DNA from: Myxococcales bacterium
GTDB lineage: Bacteria > Myxococcota > Bradymonadia > UBA7976 > UBA1532
Direction of reading: 5' to 3'
Assembly: GCA_020633515.1 (NCBI GenBank)
Contig: JACKDM010000026.1
Span: 7,116-71,115, forward strand
Length of the DNA stretch: 64,000 nucleotides
The notes beneath the pieces were generated by a model. That model saw only the letters and a program-made list of their open reading frames with translations. It was not told the origin of the DNA and did not search any database. This document shows, in pieces, positions 49,096 to 57,028 of the stretch. Position 1 is the stretch's first letter, and the number at the start of each line of letters is the position of its first letter. A program made the position numbers and the translations under genes.

Positions 49096-49715
49096 GCCGC
49101 CCGCTCTACGTCGCCGTCGAAGGCCCCATCGGGGTCGGCAAGAGCACCCTCGTCACCCGCCTCCGCGAGCGCCTCAACGCCCGCCTCGTGATGGAGGTCG
49201 TCGAGGAGAACCCCTTCCTCCCGCTCTTCTACCAAGACCCCGAGCGCTATGCCTTCCAGACCCAGATCTTCTTCCTGATGAGCCGCTTCCGCCAGCAGCA
49301 GGAGCTCTTGCAGGCCGACCTCTTCGCGCCCGGCATCCTCGCCGACTACCACCTCCTCAAAGACCGCATCTTCGCCCAGCTCACCCTCAAGGACGACGAG
49401 CTCGCCCTCTACGAGCGCATCTACACCTCGCTCGAGACCCACATCCCCGAGCCCGACGTCATCGTCTACCTGCACGCCCGCCTCGACGTGCTCCTGCAAC
49501 GCATCGCCCGCCGCGACCGCCCCTTCGAGCGCAACATCGACCCCGACTACCTCGTCCGCCTCGGCCGCGCCTACCAGCACTACTTCGCCCACCGCCGCGG
49601 CGGCCCCCCGGTCCTGCACCTCGACACCACCGAGATCGACTACGTCGCCCACGACGAACCCATCGACCACCTCTACGCCGAGATCCTCCGCCTCGCCCGC
49701 CGCGCGCCCGCCTGA
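49092..49715 (+). CDS. Deoxynucleoside kinase (dAK/dGK family)
   Basis: 207 residues from a GTG that overlaps the previous stop (GTGA), with AGGAG upstream. P-loop 'VEGPIGVGKSTLVTRL' at residues ~9-24; 'SDY/KDR'-type substrate region 'ADYHLLKDRIFAQLTLKDDE'; 'PDVIVYLHARLDVLLQRIAR' and LID Arg-rich 'RRDRPFERNIDPDYL' follow. These kinases phosphorylate deoxyadenosine or deoxyguanosine in the cytoplasm for dNTP salvage. Length normal. Its place behind HEAT and FHA genes seems a matter of operon packing rather than shared pathway. Confidence 0.92.
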   Translation: MSRPLYVAVEGPIGVGKSTLVTRLRERLNARLVMEVVEENPFLPLFYQDPERYAFQTQIFFLMSRFRQQQELLQADLFAPGILADYHLLKDRIFAQLTLKDDELALYERIYTSLETHIPEPDVIVYLHARLDVLLQRIARRDRPFERNIDPDYLVRLGRAYQHYFAHRRGGPPVLHLDTTEIDYVAHDEPIDHLYAEILRLARRAPA

Positions 49716-49736
49716 TCCCATCCACGGAGTCATGCC

Positions 49737-50165
49737 ATGTCGACCGATCCCATCCGCCAGCTCCTCGACCGTCAAGCCATCGCCGACGCCGTCACCCGCC
49801 TCTTCGTCGAGACCGACCGCAAGAACTGGGCGGCCGTCGAGGCGCTCTTCACCGACAGCGTCAAGTTCGCCATGCACGGCACCCAGAGCCCCATCGAAGA
49901 CACCTTCAGCGGCGCGCAGATCGCCGCGATGTGGCGCGACGGCCTCGAACACGTCGCCGTGGTCCACCACCAGATGGGAAACCTCCTCGTCGACCTGCAC
50001 GAAGAGCACGCCCATGCCTTCTGCTATGCCATCGCCACCCACTACGAAGCCGAAGGCGAGAAGCCGCTGACCACCTTCACCGGCAGCTACGACCTCACCC
50101 TCGTCCGCAAGAGCGACCGCTGGCAGATCGAAGGCTTCCGCTTCAACGCGAAGTACGTGATCTGA
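49737..50165 (+). CDS. SnoaL/NTF2-like protein
   Basis: 142 residues. The cone-shaped NTF2 fold is indicated by 'IADAVTRLFVETDRKNWAAV', 'LFTDSVKFAMHG', 'HVAVVHHQMGNLLVDLHEEH' and the closing strand 'LTLVRKSDRWQIEGFRFNAK'. Members are small ligand-binding proteins or isomerase/dehydratase-like enzymes; His residues in 'VVHHQMGN' line the usual pocket. No signal peptide. It is the last gene of the rightward operon, 21 nt after the kinase, and overlaps the convergent membrane-protein gene by 23 nt. Confidence 0.82.
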   Translation: MSTDPIRQLLDRQAIADAVTRLFVETDRKNWAAVEALFTDSVKFAMHGTQSPIEDTFSGAQIAAMWRDGLEHVAVVHHQMGNLLVDLHEEHAHAFCYAIATHYEAEGEKPLTTFTGSYDLTLVRKSDRWQIEGFRFNAKYVI

Positions 50166-50598
50166 AGCCCACCGGCCCCGCCCGCAGCAGCGGCACCGCC
50201 CCGATCAGCAGCGCGATCGCCACCGCCGGGTAGATGATCCCCACCAGCCACGCCCGCCACTCATCGGGGTACGGCGCCCGCCGGATCACCCACCCGAGCG
50301 CCATCATGCCCCCGAGCAGCAACAGCACCGACCACGGAAACACCGACCACACCGGCGCCCGCGCCCCCGCCGCCCCGATCCGCGCCCGCGCCCGCCACGC
50401 CGCGCGCCGCATCACCGTCGCGCCCTTGAGCACCCCGATCGCCACCGCCACCGCGAGCGCCACCGCCGCCTCCCGCCCGCGCAGCACCACCACGACCCCC
50501 TCCCCCACCCCATAGAAGGCCAGCGCCCGCCCCGCCAGCAGCGCCGCCGCGAACACCCACAGCCCGCCATACAGCCGGCACCGCGCGTCGACGCTCAT
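50143..50598 (-). CDS. Small integral membrane protein
   Basis: 151 residues with four predicted helices: 'GGLWVFAAALLAGRALAFYG', 'AAVALAVAVAIGVLKGATVM', 'VWSVFPWSVLLLLGGMMALG', 'WLVGIIYPAVAIALLIGAVP'. An Arg-rich loop separates helices two and three. No family recognised. The ATG overlaps the stop of the upstream methyltransferase (ATGA), so the two are translated together. Confidence 0.65.
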   Translation of the reverse strand: MSVDARCRLYGGLWVFAAALLAGRALAFYGVGEGVVVVLRGREAAVALAVAVAIGVLKGATVMRRAAWRARARIGAAGARAPVWSVFPWSVLLLLGGMMALGWVIRRAPYPDEWRAWLVGIIYPAVAIALLIGAVPLLRAGPVGFRSRTSR

Positions 50599-51353
50599 CC
50601 CGGCCGCCGCCCCACGAAGACCTCGGTCAACACCACGTCGCGCGCCTCGTCCTCGACGTGCACCGCCCGCACCGCGGCCTCGAAGCCCACCGCGCGCAGC
50701 AAGCGCAGCCACGTCGCCCGCGGGAACACCGCCCCGACGTGCGGATCGTGCACCCCCTCGGTCGTGCCATCGGCGTGGCGCAAGACATAGCTGTACTCGA
50801 CCCGCACCTCGGTGCCATCGGGATCGGGCATCCACGTCCACTCCAGGTAACGCAGCCCCCGCCCATCCGCCGCGTCGCTGCCCCCGTGCGCCGTCGTCAG
50901 CTCCAGCGTCTCCCGCACCTCGTCGGGCACCAGCAGCACCCGCCCGCCCGGTCGCAGGTGCACGAACGCCGTCTCGAACGCCGCCTCGAGATCATCCTCG
51001 CTCAACATGTAGGTGATGGCATCGTGGATCAGCACCCGATCGAAGGTGCGCCCGAGCCGCAGCGTGCGCATGTCACCGATGACATGCGCGCACTGCGGGT
51101 TGAGCTTCTGACTCATCGCCACCATCTCGGGAGAGAGATCGCTCAATGTCATCTGGAAGCGCCCCACCAGATGACTCGACAGGTGCCCCCCGCCCGCGCC
51201 CAGCTCCAGCACCGTGCCGCCCTCACCGCCGTCCTCGGCGAGCAGATCGCCGTAGACCAACGCCTCGTCGGCGTAGTCCTCCACCGGAGACAACAGCGGC
51301 CACCACTCGGCGAGCCGCCCATACAACAGCCCCGTGCCTCGCTCCGCGCTCAT
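50595..51353 (-). CDS. Class I SAM-dependent methyltransferase
   Basis: 252 residues. SAM-binding motif I 'TVLELGAGGGHLSSHL' near residue 48, motif II 'MTLSDLSPEMVAMSQKLN' and 'VIGDMRTLRLGRTFDRVLIH' mark the Rossmann fold; 'LRPGGRVLLVPDEV' is motif IV-like. The C-terminal part ('WTWMPDPDGTEVRVEYSYVL', 'FPRATWLRLLRAVGFEAAVR') resembles small-molecule methyltransferases. Substrate unknown. Coupled to a small membrane protein. Confidence 0.88.
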   Translation of the reverse strand: MSAERGTGLLYGRLAEWWPLLSPVEDYADEALVYGDLLAEDGGEGGTVLELGAGGGHLSSHLVGRFQMTLSDLSPEMVAMSQKLNPQCAHVIGDMRTLRLGRTFDRVLIHDAITYMLSEDDLEAAFETAFVHLRPGGRVLLVPDEVRETLELTTAHGGSDAADGRGLRYLEWTWMPDPDGTEVRVEYSYVLRHADGTTEGVHDPHVGAVFPRATWLRLLRAVGFEAAVRAVHVEDEARDVVLTEVFVGRRPG

Positions 51354-51480
51354 CGGCTCCCTCGCTCGGCCATCGCCTCGCCGCGAGCATGACCGCCGAC
51401 ACGCCCCGCGTCCAGCGCCTCTTGACGCCCCGCCCGCGCCGCGCCCATGCTCGCCGTGCAGAGGGAGGGAGAACCCATCG

Positions 51481-52119
51481 ATGGACTTCGAGACCGCGTT
51501 CGCGCGCTGCCCGCTCGTCGCCATCCTGCGCGGCCTCACCCCGACCGAGGCGCTCGCCGTCGGCGAGGCGCTCGTGCGGGCCGGACTGACGCTCATCGAG
51601 GTCCCGCTCGACGCCCCCGAGGCGCTGCGCAGCGTCGCCACGCTCGCCGAGATCGCCGGCGACCGCGCGCTCGTCGGCGCCGGAACGATCACCCACACCC
51701 GCCAGCTCGACGCCGTCGTCGACGCCGGCGGCCGCCTCGCGCTCTCGCCGCACACCGATCGGGCCATCATCACGCGCGCCAAGGCCCTCGGCCTCGCCTG
51801 CCTGCCCGGCGCGCTCACCCCGACCGAAGCCATCACCGCGCTCGACGCCGGCGCCGACGCGCTCACGCTCTTCCCCGCGCAAGCCAGCTCACCCGCCGCG
51901 CTCGCCGCGCTGCTCACCGTGCTCCCCACCGGCGCCCGCGTGCTCCCCGTCGGCGGCGTCACCCCCGACGCGATGGGCCGCTGGTGGGCCGCCGGCGCCC
52001 GCGGCTTCGGGCTCGGCGGCACCCTCTACCGCCCCGGCCGCCCCGCCAAGGCCGTCGCCGAGCGCGCCCGCGCCTGCGTCGCCGCCATGACCGAGCCGAT
52101 CGACGGCAGCGAAGGCTGA
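51481..52119 (+). CDS. 2-dehydro-3-deoxy-6-phosphogalactonate/gluconate aldolase (class I)
   Basis: 212 residues with a GGAGGGAG-type ribosome site. 'CPLVAILRGLTPTEALAVGE', 'GLTLIEVPLDAPEALRSV', 'ALVGAGTITHTRQL', 'GGRLALSPHTDRAIITRAKA' and 'VGGVTPDAMGRWWAAGARGF' identify the KDPG/KDPGal aldolase family, nearer DgoA ('ILRGLTP', 'PVGGV'). The usual Schiff-base Lys region reads 'ADALTLFPAQ' where most members have 'ADALKLFPAE', so the catalytic Lys position appears to be Thr here; alignment should confirm. If so, classic aldolase activity would be lost. No sugar-acid gene adjoins it. Confidence 0.8.
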   Translation: MDFETAFARCPLVAILRGLTPTEALAVGEALVRAGLTLIEVPLDAPEALRSVATLAEIAGDRALVGAGTITHTRQLDAVVDAGGRLALSPHTDRAIITRAKALGLACLPGALTPTEAITALDAGADALTLFPAQASSPAALAALLTVLPTGARVLPVGGVTPDAMGRWWAAGARGFGLGGTLYRPGRPAKAVAERARACVAAMTEPIDGSEG

Positions 52120-52126
52120 GCGACCA

Positions 52127-52696
52127 TCAGTGCTCGTGGCTGCTCGGGGTCGGAGAGACCTCCTTCTCGCCATCACCGAGCAGATCGAGCAGATCGTCGG
52201 CGTGCTCCTCCTCGGTCGCGAGGATGTCCTTCATCAGGCGATGGGTCACCGGATCGTCGTCGCCGAGCCAGCGGATGATCTCGCTGTAGGTCTCGATCGC
52301 GATCCGCTCGGCGACGAGGTCTTCCTTGATCATCTCTTCGAGGGTCGTGCCCTCCGCGTACTGCGCGTGCGAGCGCGTCGCGAGCCCCTGCGGGTCGAAG
52401 TTCGGGCTGCCGCCGAGCTGCGTGATCCGCTCGGCGATCTGCATCATGTGCGCCTGCTCCTGCTGCGCGTGCTCGAGGAACTCCGCCCGCGCCGGCCCCG
52501 AGTGGGCGCCGGTCGCCATCATGTAGTGCTGCGTGTAGCGCAGCACGCACACGATCTCGGTCGCGAGCGCCTCGTTGAGCACCGCGATGACCTGCTCGCG
52601 GTCGGCGCGATAGGCATCGGTGACCGCGCCATCGTACATCTTGTCCCGGGCGCGGCGGCGGATCGCCTCGATGTCCATCTTGAACGGCTGCTTCAT
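52127..52696 (-). CDS. Ferritin-like/bacterioferritin-type protein
   Basis: 189 residues, AGGAGA ahead of the ATG. A four-helix ferritin-like diiron domain: Glu of 'LATEIVCVLRYTQHYMMATG', 'EHAQQEQAHMMQIAERI', Glu of 'AERIAIETYSEIIRWLG' and 'ATEEEHADDLLDLL'. These supply the Glu/His ligands of a diiron centre. Members store iron or detoxify peroxide in the cytoplasm. The C-terminal 'SHEH' adds His. Convergent with the aldolase gene, 7 nt apart. Confidence 0.87.
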   Translation of the reverse strand: MKQPFKMDIEAIRRRARDKMYDGAVTDAYRADREQVIAVLNEALATEIVCVLRYTQHYMMATGAHSGPARAEFLEHAQQEQAHMMQIAERITQLGGSPNFDPQGLATRSHAQYAEGTTLEEMIKEDLVAERIAIETYSEIIRWLGDDDPVTHRLMKDILATEEEHADDLLDLLGDGEKEVSPTPSSHEH

Positions 52697-52946
52697 GGGG
52701 TCTCCTGCGCGGCGCCTCGTGCCGCTCTCGTCAGTCTGAGTCGAGGCGCCGAGAGGCGGTTACGGCGTCACCGGACACGCGTCGAACCGCCCGGTGAGCG
52801 GATCGACGCCCGCTCGACCCCCCGGCGCCGGCGGCGCCTGACCCGCGGTGCGCCGCCGCGCTGCGCGCTTCGAAGCGAGGCCGGGTTGACAAGCGCCCGT
52901 CACGCCTCGTACTTCCCAAGCTGTCACCGCGAGGAGCCCGCGCGCC

Positions 52947-53429
52947 ATGCTCACCCGCCTGCTCGACGCCCTCGGCGTCCGCAAGCCGGCCCGAATCGAA
53001 GCCGGCGCCGCGCTGCGCCCCGGCCGCGCGGTGCTCTTCGGCACGTTGCAGTGCGAGACCCCCGTCAAATCACCCGTCTACGGCAAGCCCTGCGCCGCCT
53101 TCTACTACCGCGCCTCGTTCCGCCGCGCGAGCCGGGTCAAAGGCTTCGCGCAGGCGCTCCTCCGCGACGCGCTCGTCTACGCCGACGGCCTCACCCTCGT
53201 CCTCGCCGACGGCGCGACCGTCACCCTCGCGCCGCGCAGCAACACCGACTTCGGGCGCGCGGACCACCAGGTGTTGCAGCAGAAGGGGATCGACGGCTTC
53301 CGCGCGATCGAGAAGCGGGTGCCGGTCGGCGCGCGGGTCGCCGCCCACGGCGTCCTCCGGCGCGCGAGCGGCGGCTGGCAGCTCCAGCTCGATCAGCTCG
53401 ACCGCGAGGACGGCGCCACCGAAGGCTGA
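52947..53429 (+). CDS. GIDE-domain-like protein
   Basis: 160 residues, GAGGAG ahead of the ATG. The pattern 'ETPVKSPVYGKPCAAFYYRA' (sP-x-x-g-x-x-C-x-x-y), a central 'LVLADGATVTLAP' strand and 'VGARVAAHGVLRRASGGWQL' resembles the GIDE domain found in mitochondrial MUL1-type ligases and bacterial membrane proteins. Unlike most members it has no membrane helix and no RING. Function of bacterial GIDE proteins is unknown. The family call rests on pattern only. Confidence 0.5.
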   Translation: MLTRLLDALGVRKPARIEAGAALRPGRAVLFGTLQCETPVKSPVYGKPCAAFYYRASFRRASRVKGFAQALLRDALVYADGLTLVLADGATVTLAPRSNTDFGRADHQVLQQKGIDGFRAIEKRVPVGARVAAHGVLRRASGGWQLQLDQLDREDGATEG

Positions 53430-53440
53430 CCGGGTCGTCG

Positions 53441-53464
53441 ATTCTGCCACCGGGTTGGCAGAAT
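53441..53464. terminator. Perfect inverted repeat after the GIDE-like gene
   Basis: ATTCTGCCA at 53441-53449 and TGGCAGAAT at 53456-53464 form a 9-bp stem with a 6-nt loop, 11 nt after the stop. It lies between two convergent genes and could end transcription both ways, although no T-run follows. An operator role is also possible. Confidence 0.45.
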
Positions 53465-53575
53465 TGCCCCGTCCGCTGCAAGCTCTCGTGCCTGAAACGA
53501 AATCTCCCCACCGGGCCATGGCCGTCCTCGGCATATCCCATCGGCAGCTCGATCCCGCTCACCTTGCGCCTCCCT

Positions 53576-54271
53576 TCACCGGCACGCCCTCCCCTGCGCC
53601 GCGAACACCCGCGCCTCGGCGGCGGCGAGCGCCTCGACGAGCGCGGCGCCGGCCTCGGCGGCGGTGCGGCCGAAGGCGATGACGCCGTCTTCGTGGCCGC
53701 CCATCGCGAGCACGCGGCGGTCGAGCAGCGCGGTCGTCTGCGCGAGGCGCGCGATCTCGCGGGCCATGGCGACGGTGCCATAGGCGACGGTGGGATCACT
53801 CACCGGCAGCCCGAGCGCCGCCGCGTCGCGCCAGATCACCGGGCAGTGGCCGTGGAAGACATAGCGGATGTGTCCGCCGAGGTCGTAGATGGCACCATGG
53901 GTCATCGACTCGCTCGACGGTGGCACCGCGCCCTCGCTCTGGACGCGGTTGTGCGCGATGGCATAGGTGCGCACCCACGCGAAGTCATCGAGCGTCGCGC
54001 AGGGCTTGCCGCCGGTCTGGGTGCCGCTGACGAGGAACGGCCGCGCGCCGCGCTCGCCGGGGAAGGGTCCGACCCGCGCCGAGACGTTGCCATAACCCGC
54101 GCCGCCGTACCGCTGCGGGTCCTGCCCGACGAGCCCGAGGCGGGCGAGCACGGTGCGCCAGCCGGCGAGCTCGGCGGCGAGCGCGGCGAAGCGAGACGGC
54201 GCGAGCGGGGCGTGGGTGTGGCGCGCCTCGAAGCGGGTGACGCCCTCGGCGTCGGCGACGCCCACCGTCAT
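53576..54271 (-). CDS. Class II aldolase/adducin-family protein
   Basis: 231 residues. Zinc-site and active-site elements of the family are visible: 'GYGNVSARVG', 'FLVSGTQTGGKP', 'SSESMTHGAIYDLGGHIRYV' with the following 'FHGHCPVIW', and a third His in 'LAMGGHEDGVIAF'. These supply the Glu and three His of the metal centre. Members cleave sugar phosphates (fuculose-, ribulose-phosphate types) or dehydrate methylthioribulose phosphate. As the last gene behind upp and hpt, 7 nt after hpt, it may handle pentose or deoxypentose phosphates from nucleoside breakdown; that is inference. Confidence 0.8.
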   Translation of the reverse strand: MTVGVADAEGVTRFEARHTHAPLAPSRFAALAAELAGWRTVLARLGLVGQDPQRYGGAGYGNVSARVGPFPGERGARPFLVSGTQTGGKPCATLDDFAWVRTYAIAHNRVQSEGAVPPSSESMTHGAIYDLGGHIRYVFHGHCPVIWRDAAALGLPVSDPTVAYGTVAMAREIARLAQTTALLDRRVLAMGGHEDGVIAFGRTAAEAGAALVEALAAAEARVFAAQGRACR

Positions 54272-54278
54272 CGGCGCG

Positions 54279-54830
54279 CTACCAGGGCTGCCCGGGGCCG
54301 CGGTTGACCCCGATGAACGGCAGGTTGCGCAGCTTGCCGCCCATGTCGAGCCCGTAGCCGACGACGAAGGCGTCGGGGATGGTGAAGCCGAGGTAGTCGA
54401 TCGGGATCGGGACCCGCGCCCGCGCCGGCTTGTGCAGCAGGCTCGCGATCCGCAGCGTCGCCGGGTGGCGGGTGCGGAACATGTCGAGCAGGTACTGCAT
54501 CGTCAGACCGGTGTCGACGATGTCTTCGACGAGGATGACATGCTTGCCGGCGATGGGGCGCGAGAGGTCGCGGGTGACGCGCACCTCGCCGGTGGTCTCT
54601 TCGCCGTCGCCATAGCTCGACACGCCGAGGAAGTCGATGTCGACCGGCAGGTCGATGGCGCGCGCGAGGTCGGCGAGGAAGACGAAGCTGCCCTTGAGCA
54701 CGCCGACGAGCACGACCTCGCCCTTGCCGCGATAGTCATCGGCGATGGCACGTCCCATCTCGGCGATGCGCGCGGCGATGGCATCGGCGGAGAGCATCAC
54801 TTCGAGCTTGTCTTGGTCGTAGAATGGCAT
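54279..54830 (-). CDS. hpt: Hypoxanthine-guanine phosphoribosyltransferase
   Basis: 183 residues, usual length. The PRPP loop 'VILVEDIVDTGLTMQYLLD' and the 'VGVLKGSFVFLADLARAI' segment are diagnostic; 'KPARARVPIPIDYLGFTIPD' with 'FVVGYGLDMGGKLRNLPFIG' forms the purine pocket of bacterial HPRT. It makes IMP and GMP from hypoxanthine or guanine and PRPP in the cytoplasm. It begins 4 nt after the upp stop, so salvage of purines and pyrimidines is co-expressed. Confidence 0.95.
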   Translation of the reverse strand: MPFYDQDKLEVMLSADAIAARIAEMGRAIADDYRGKGEVVLVGVLKGSFVFLADLARAIDLPVDIDFLGVSSYGDGEETTGEVRVTRDLSRPIAGKHVILVEDIVDTGLTMQYLLDMFRTRHPATLRIASLLHKPARARVPIPIDYLGFTIPDAFVVGYGLDMGGKLRNLPFIGVNRGPGQPW

Positions 54831-54834
54831 CGCG

Positions 54835-55626
54835 TCAGATCCAGGAGTTGTTCATGAGTTCGCCGAAGCCACCGCCGCCGGGCACGATGTACTGCCGCTC
54901 GTCGAGGCCGCGCTCTTCGTCCCAGCGGGCGCCGGGCGCGGTCGCGAGCACCTCGGGTGACGACATGCCGCGGTCGACGCGCAGCGCGTAGAGGGTGACG
55001 TCGGCGTCGACCGCGGTGAGCGTGCGCACGAACTCGGGGGTGATGATCAGGTTGAGCGTCAACAGCTTGCGCGGGCGCCCGAGGCCGGCGCCGAGGTAGG
55101 CGCGCATGGCGGTCGCGAGGCTGTTGCCGGTCGCGCCCATGGGATCGGGGAAGAGCAGCACCCGGTCGTCGATCGAGCCGCCGATCTTGCTGCCGGCGAT
55201 CGAGGCGCCGGTGACCTGGTCGGCGGCGTCGACGGTGCGCGCCATGATGAGATGGTCCTGCCGCACGCACTGCGGGTCGAGGATGCCATTGAGCGTGTCG
55301 TAGCAGATCTGGCTCGGGAGGATGCCGGCGCGGGCGATGTCGACGACGACGGTGGGGGTCGTGCGCTCGACGATCTCGCCGCGGAACACGCCGTTGTCGG
55401 TCGTCGCCTTCATGCGGGTGTCGAGCGCGACCGCGCGGCGGGGGAACTCTTCGTTGATCACCGCGCGGATGAGGCTGGTGTAGAGCTCGCGGATCAGGGT
55501 GTTGAAGAGGGGCTGGCCGGTCTCGGGCACGCAGAGGCGGGCGAGCTGGGTGGTGAGGTACGGGTCGTCGAGGACGCGCACGTTCTTGCCGTAGTGGTGC
55601 TCGATCTCGCTGAGCTTGAACGCCAA
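54835..55626 (-). CDS. upp: Uracil phosphoribosyltransferase-like protein
   Basis: 263 residues, longer than the usual ~208. 'LARLCVPETGQPLFNTLIRE' and 'TPTVVVDIARAGILPSQICY' match the UPRT fold, and PRPP loop 'LLFPDPMGATGNSLATAMRA' is clear. The uracil-binding segment that normally reads 'YIVPGLGDAGDR' is here 'YIVPGGGGFGELMNN', with the key Gly-Asp altered, so base specificity may differ. Internal spacing is longer than in E. coli Upp. It would convert uracil (or a related base) to the monophosphate in the cytoplasm. Head of a salvage operon with hpt. Confidence 0.82.
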   Translation of the reverse strand: MAFKLSEIEHHYGKNVRVLDDPYLTTQLARLCVPETGQPLFNTLIRELYTSLIRAVINEEFPRRAVALDTRMKATTDNGVFRGEIVERTTPTVVVDIARAGILPSQICYDTLNGILDPQCVRQDHLIMARTVDAADQVTGASIAGSKIGGSIDDRVLLFPDPMGATGNSLATAMRAYLGAGLGRPRKLLTLNLIITPEFVRTLTAVDADVTLYALRVDRGMSSPEVLATAPGARWDEERGLDERQYIVPGGGGFGELMNNSWI

Positions 55627-55648
55627 GGGCGCCTCCTCTGGCTGCGGG

Positions 55649-55861
55649 TCACTTCGCGGCGAGCGGCAGGTGCGGCTGCTCGTGCGGGGCCGGCGCGCGC
55701 TCGCGGCCGTCGATCGGCAGGTCGGGCTGGTCGGGCGCCGCGGCGGCGGCGGGGCGGTGGCAGCGGCGGCAGCGGGGCTCGTAGTTCTCGAAGGCGCCGA
55801 GCACCACCCGGTCCTCGTCGATCACCTCGATCCAGCCGATCCCTTCGGGCGAGCGCTGCAT
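55649..55861 (-). CDS. Small CxxC protein, hypothetical
   Basis: 70 residues from the ATG at 55861. One Cys pair 'RCRRCH' near residue 31-35 could bind metal or heme; it is too short and soluble to say more, and the tail is Pro/Ala-rich. It precedes upp by 22 nt on the same strand and may be the first gene of that operon. No family recognised; moderate doubt that it is translated. Confidence 0.45.
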   Translation of the reverse strand: MQRSPEGIGWIEVIDEDRVVLGAFENYEPRCRRCHRPAAAAAPDQPDLPIDGRERAPAPHEQPHLPLAAK

Positions 55862-55922
55862 GGCGCGGCAATGTATGAGGGTCGCGGCCGCTCCGCAACC
55901 CACCATCGGGTGACAGCCGCCG

Positions 55923-56906
55923 TCAGGGGGTCGACGCGAGGCGGGGCGCGGGCGCGCCCGGCGCGATCAGGAGCCTGCGGGCGGCGAACTCGCCGACGGT
56001 CTCGGGGCGCACGCGGAGCACGTCGATGGCGTGGCGGAGGAAGGCGTCGAGGCGGTCGAGGATCGCCTCGACCTCGGCGGCGGTGGGCGCGATCACCGAG
56101 CAGCCGGGGTGCAGCGCGCGCGAGGTCATCGCGAGGTGCAGGCAGGGCACGCCGCGGGCGACCTCGGCGTCGGCGAGGCGGCAGAGCGCGGCGGCGTCGT
56201 GGCGGGCGGGGTCGAGCACGACCGGGCGCAGGCCGGCGCGGGCGAGGACGCGGCGGGCGGGCGCGGGCAGGCCGGCGAGCGCGCGGGCGACCGAGCCCGG
56301 CAGCGGGCGCTCGTGGCCGGCGGTGACGGGCACGACGAGCACCGGGCTGTCGCCGCGGGCCGCCGGCCGCTGACGGTCGGGGAAGTAGGGCACGCCGGGC
56401 GCCGCGCGCCAGTCGACGCCGCCGCGGCCGCGGCCGTCGGCGAGCGGGGTGACGCTGAGATCGGCGAGGTAGCCGCGGCGCTCGAGCGCCTGCAAGAGCG
56501 CGCCGTCGAGCCCGCCGCCGGCGGCGCGGTGGATCCGCGGCCGGCGGCCGAGCTGCTCGGCGATGCAGTCGGTGAGCGCGCCGAGCTTGGCCTCGACGGC
56601 GGCGGCGGGGACGGCGCTCGGGGGCACGGCGCGGAGGCGGTCTTCGTTGGCCTCGAACGGCGGTGTGCACCACGGCTGGAGGCAGGCGCCGACCTCGCCG
56701 CGGCCCTCGGCCCAGGCGTCGGCGAAGAGCGCGGCGCGGCGGGCGGCGACGGGCCAGGCGAGCAGCCACGTCGGGCGCACGCCGAAGCGTTCGAAGCGCC
56801 GCTGCACGCGGGGCAGGCCGTCGAGGTTGTCGAGCGTGGGCCGGGCCTGCACCTCGCCGCGCGGGCGGTCGGGGCCGACGGTGATGCTCACGATGAGGGC
56901 GGTCAC
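55923..56906 (-). CDS. Polysaccharide-deacetylase-like protein lacking metal ligands
   Basis: 327 residues. Overall pattern matches WalW-type polysaccharide deacetylases: 'LPRVQRRFERFGVRPTWLLA', a Gly-rich 'EVGACLQPWCTPPF', then 'LTDCIAEQLGRRPRIHRAAG' and 'LQALERRGYLADLSVTPLA'. The canonical first motif (T-x-D-x-E) is 'SITVGPD', and the metal-binding 'HLHPW' is 'CLQPW', so both His are gone. It should not be an active zinc deacetylase; a carbohydrate-binding or structural role is possible. No signal peptide. Divergent from glgP with 122 nt between starts, hence possibly linked to glucan metabolism. Confidence 0.7.
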   Translation of the reverse strand: MTALIVSITVGPDRPRGEVQARPTLDNLDGLPRVQRRFERFGVRPTWLLAWPVAARRAALFADAWAEGRGEVGACLQPWCTPPFEANEDRLRAVPPSAVPAAAVEAKLGALTDCIAEQLGRRPRIHRAAGGGLDGALLQALERRGYLADLSVTPLADGRGRGGVDWRAAPGVPYFPDRQRPAARGDSPVLVVPVTAGHERPLPGSVARALAGLPAPARRVLARAGLRPVVLDPARHDAAALCRLADAEVARGVPCLHLAMTSRALHPGCSVIAPTAAEVEAILDRLDAFLRHAIDVLRVRPETVGEFAARRLLIAPGAPAPRLASTP

Positions 56907-57028
56907 GGGCTCTCCGGGTGGCGCGGGGGCGGTTCGACCGCGTCACGCTACCGACACCCGCCCCCCTTGTCGACGCCCCCGGTGATCGTTCAGACTCCCA
57001 GCCGTGAGTCACCAACCGGAGTGAGCGT

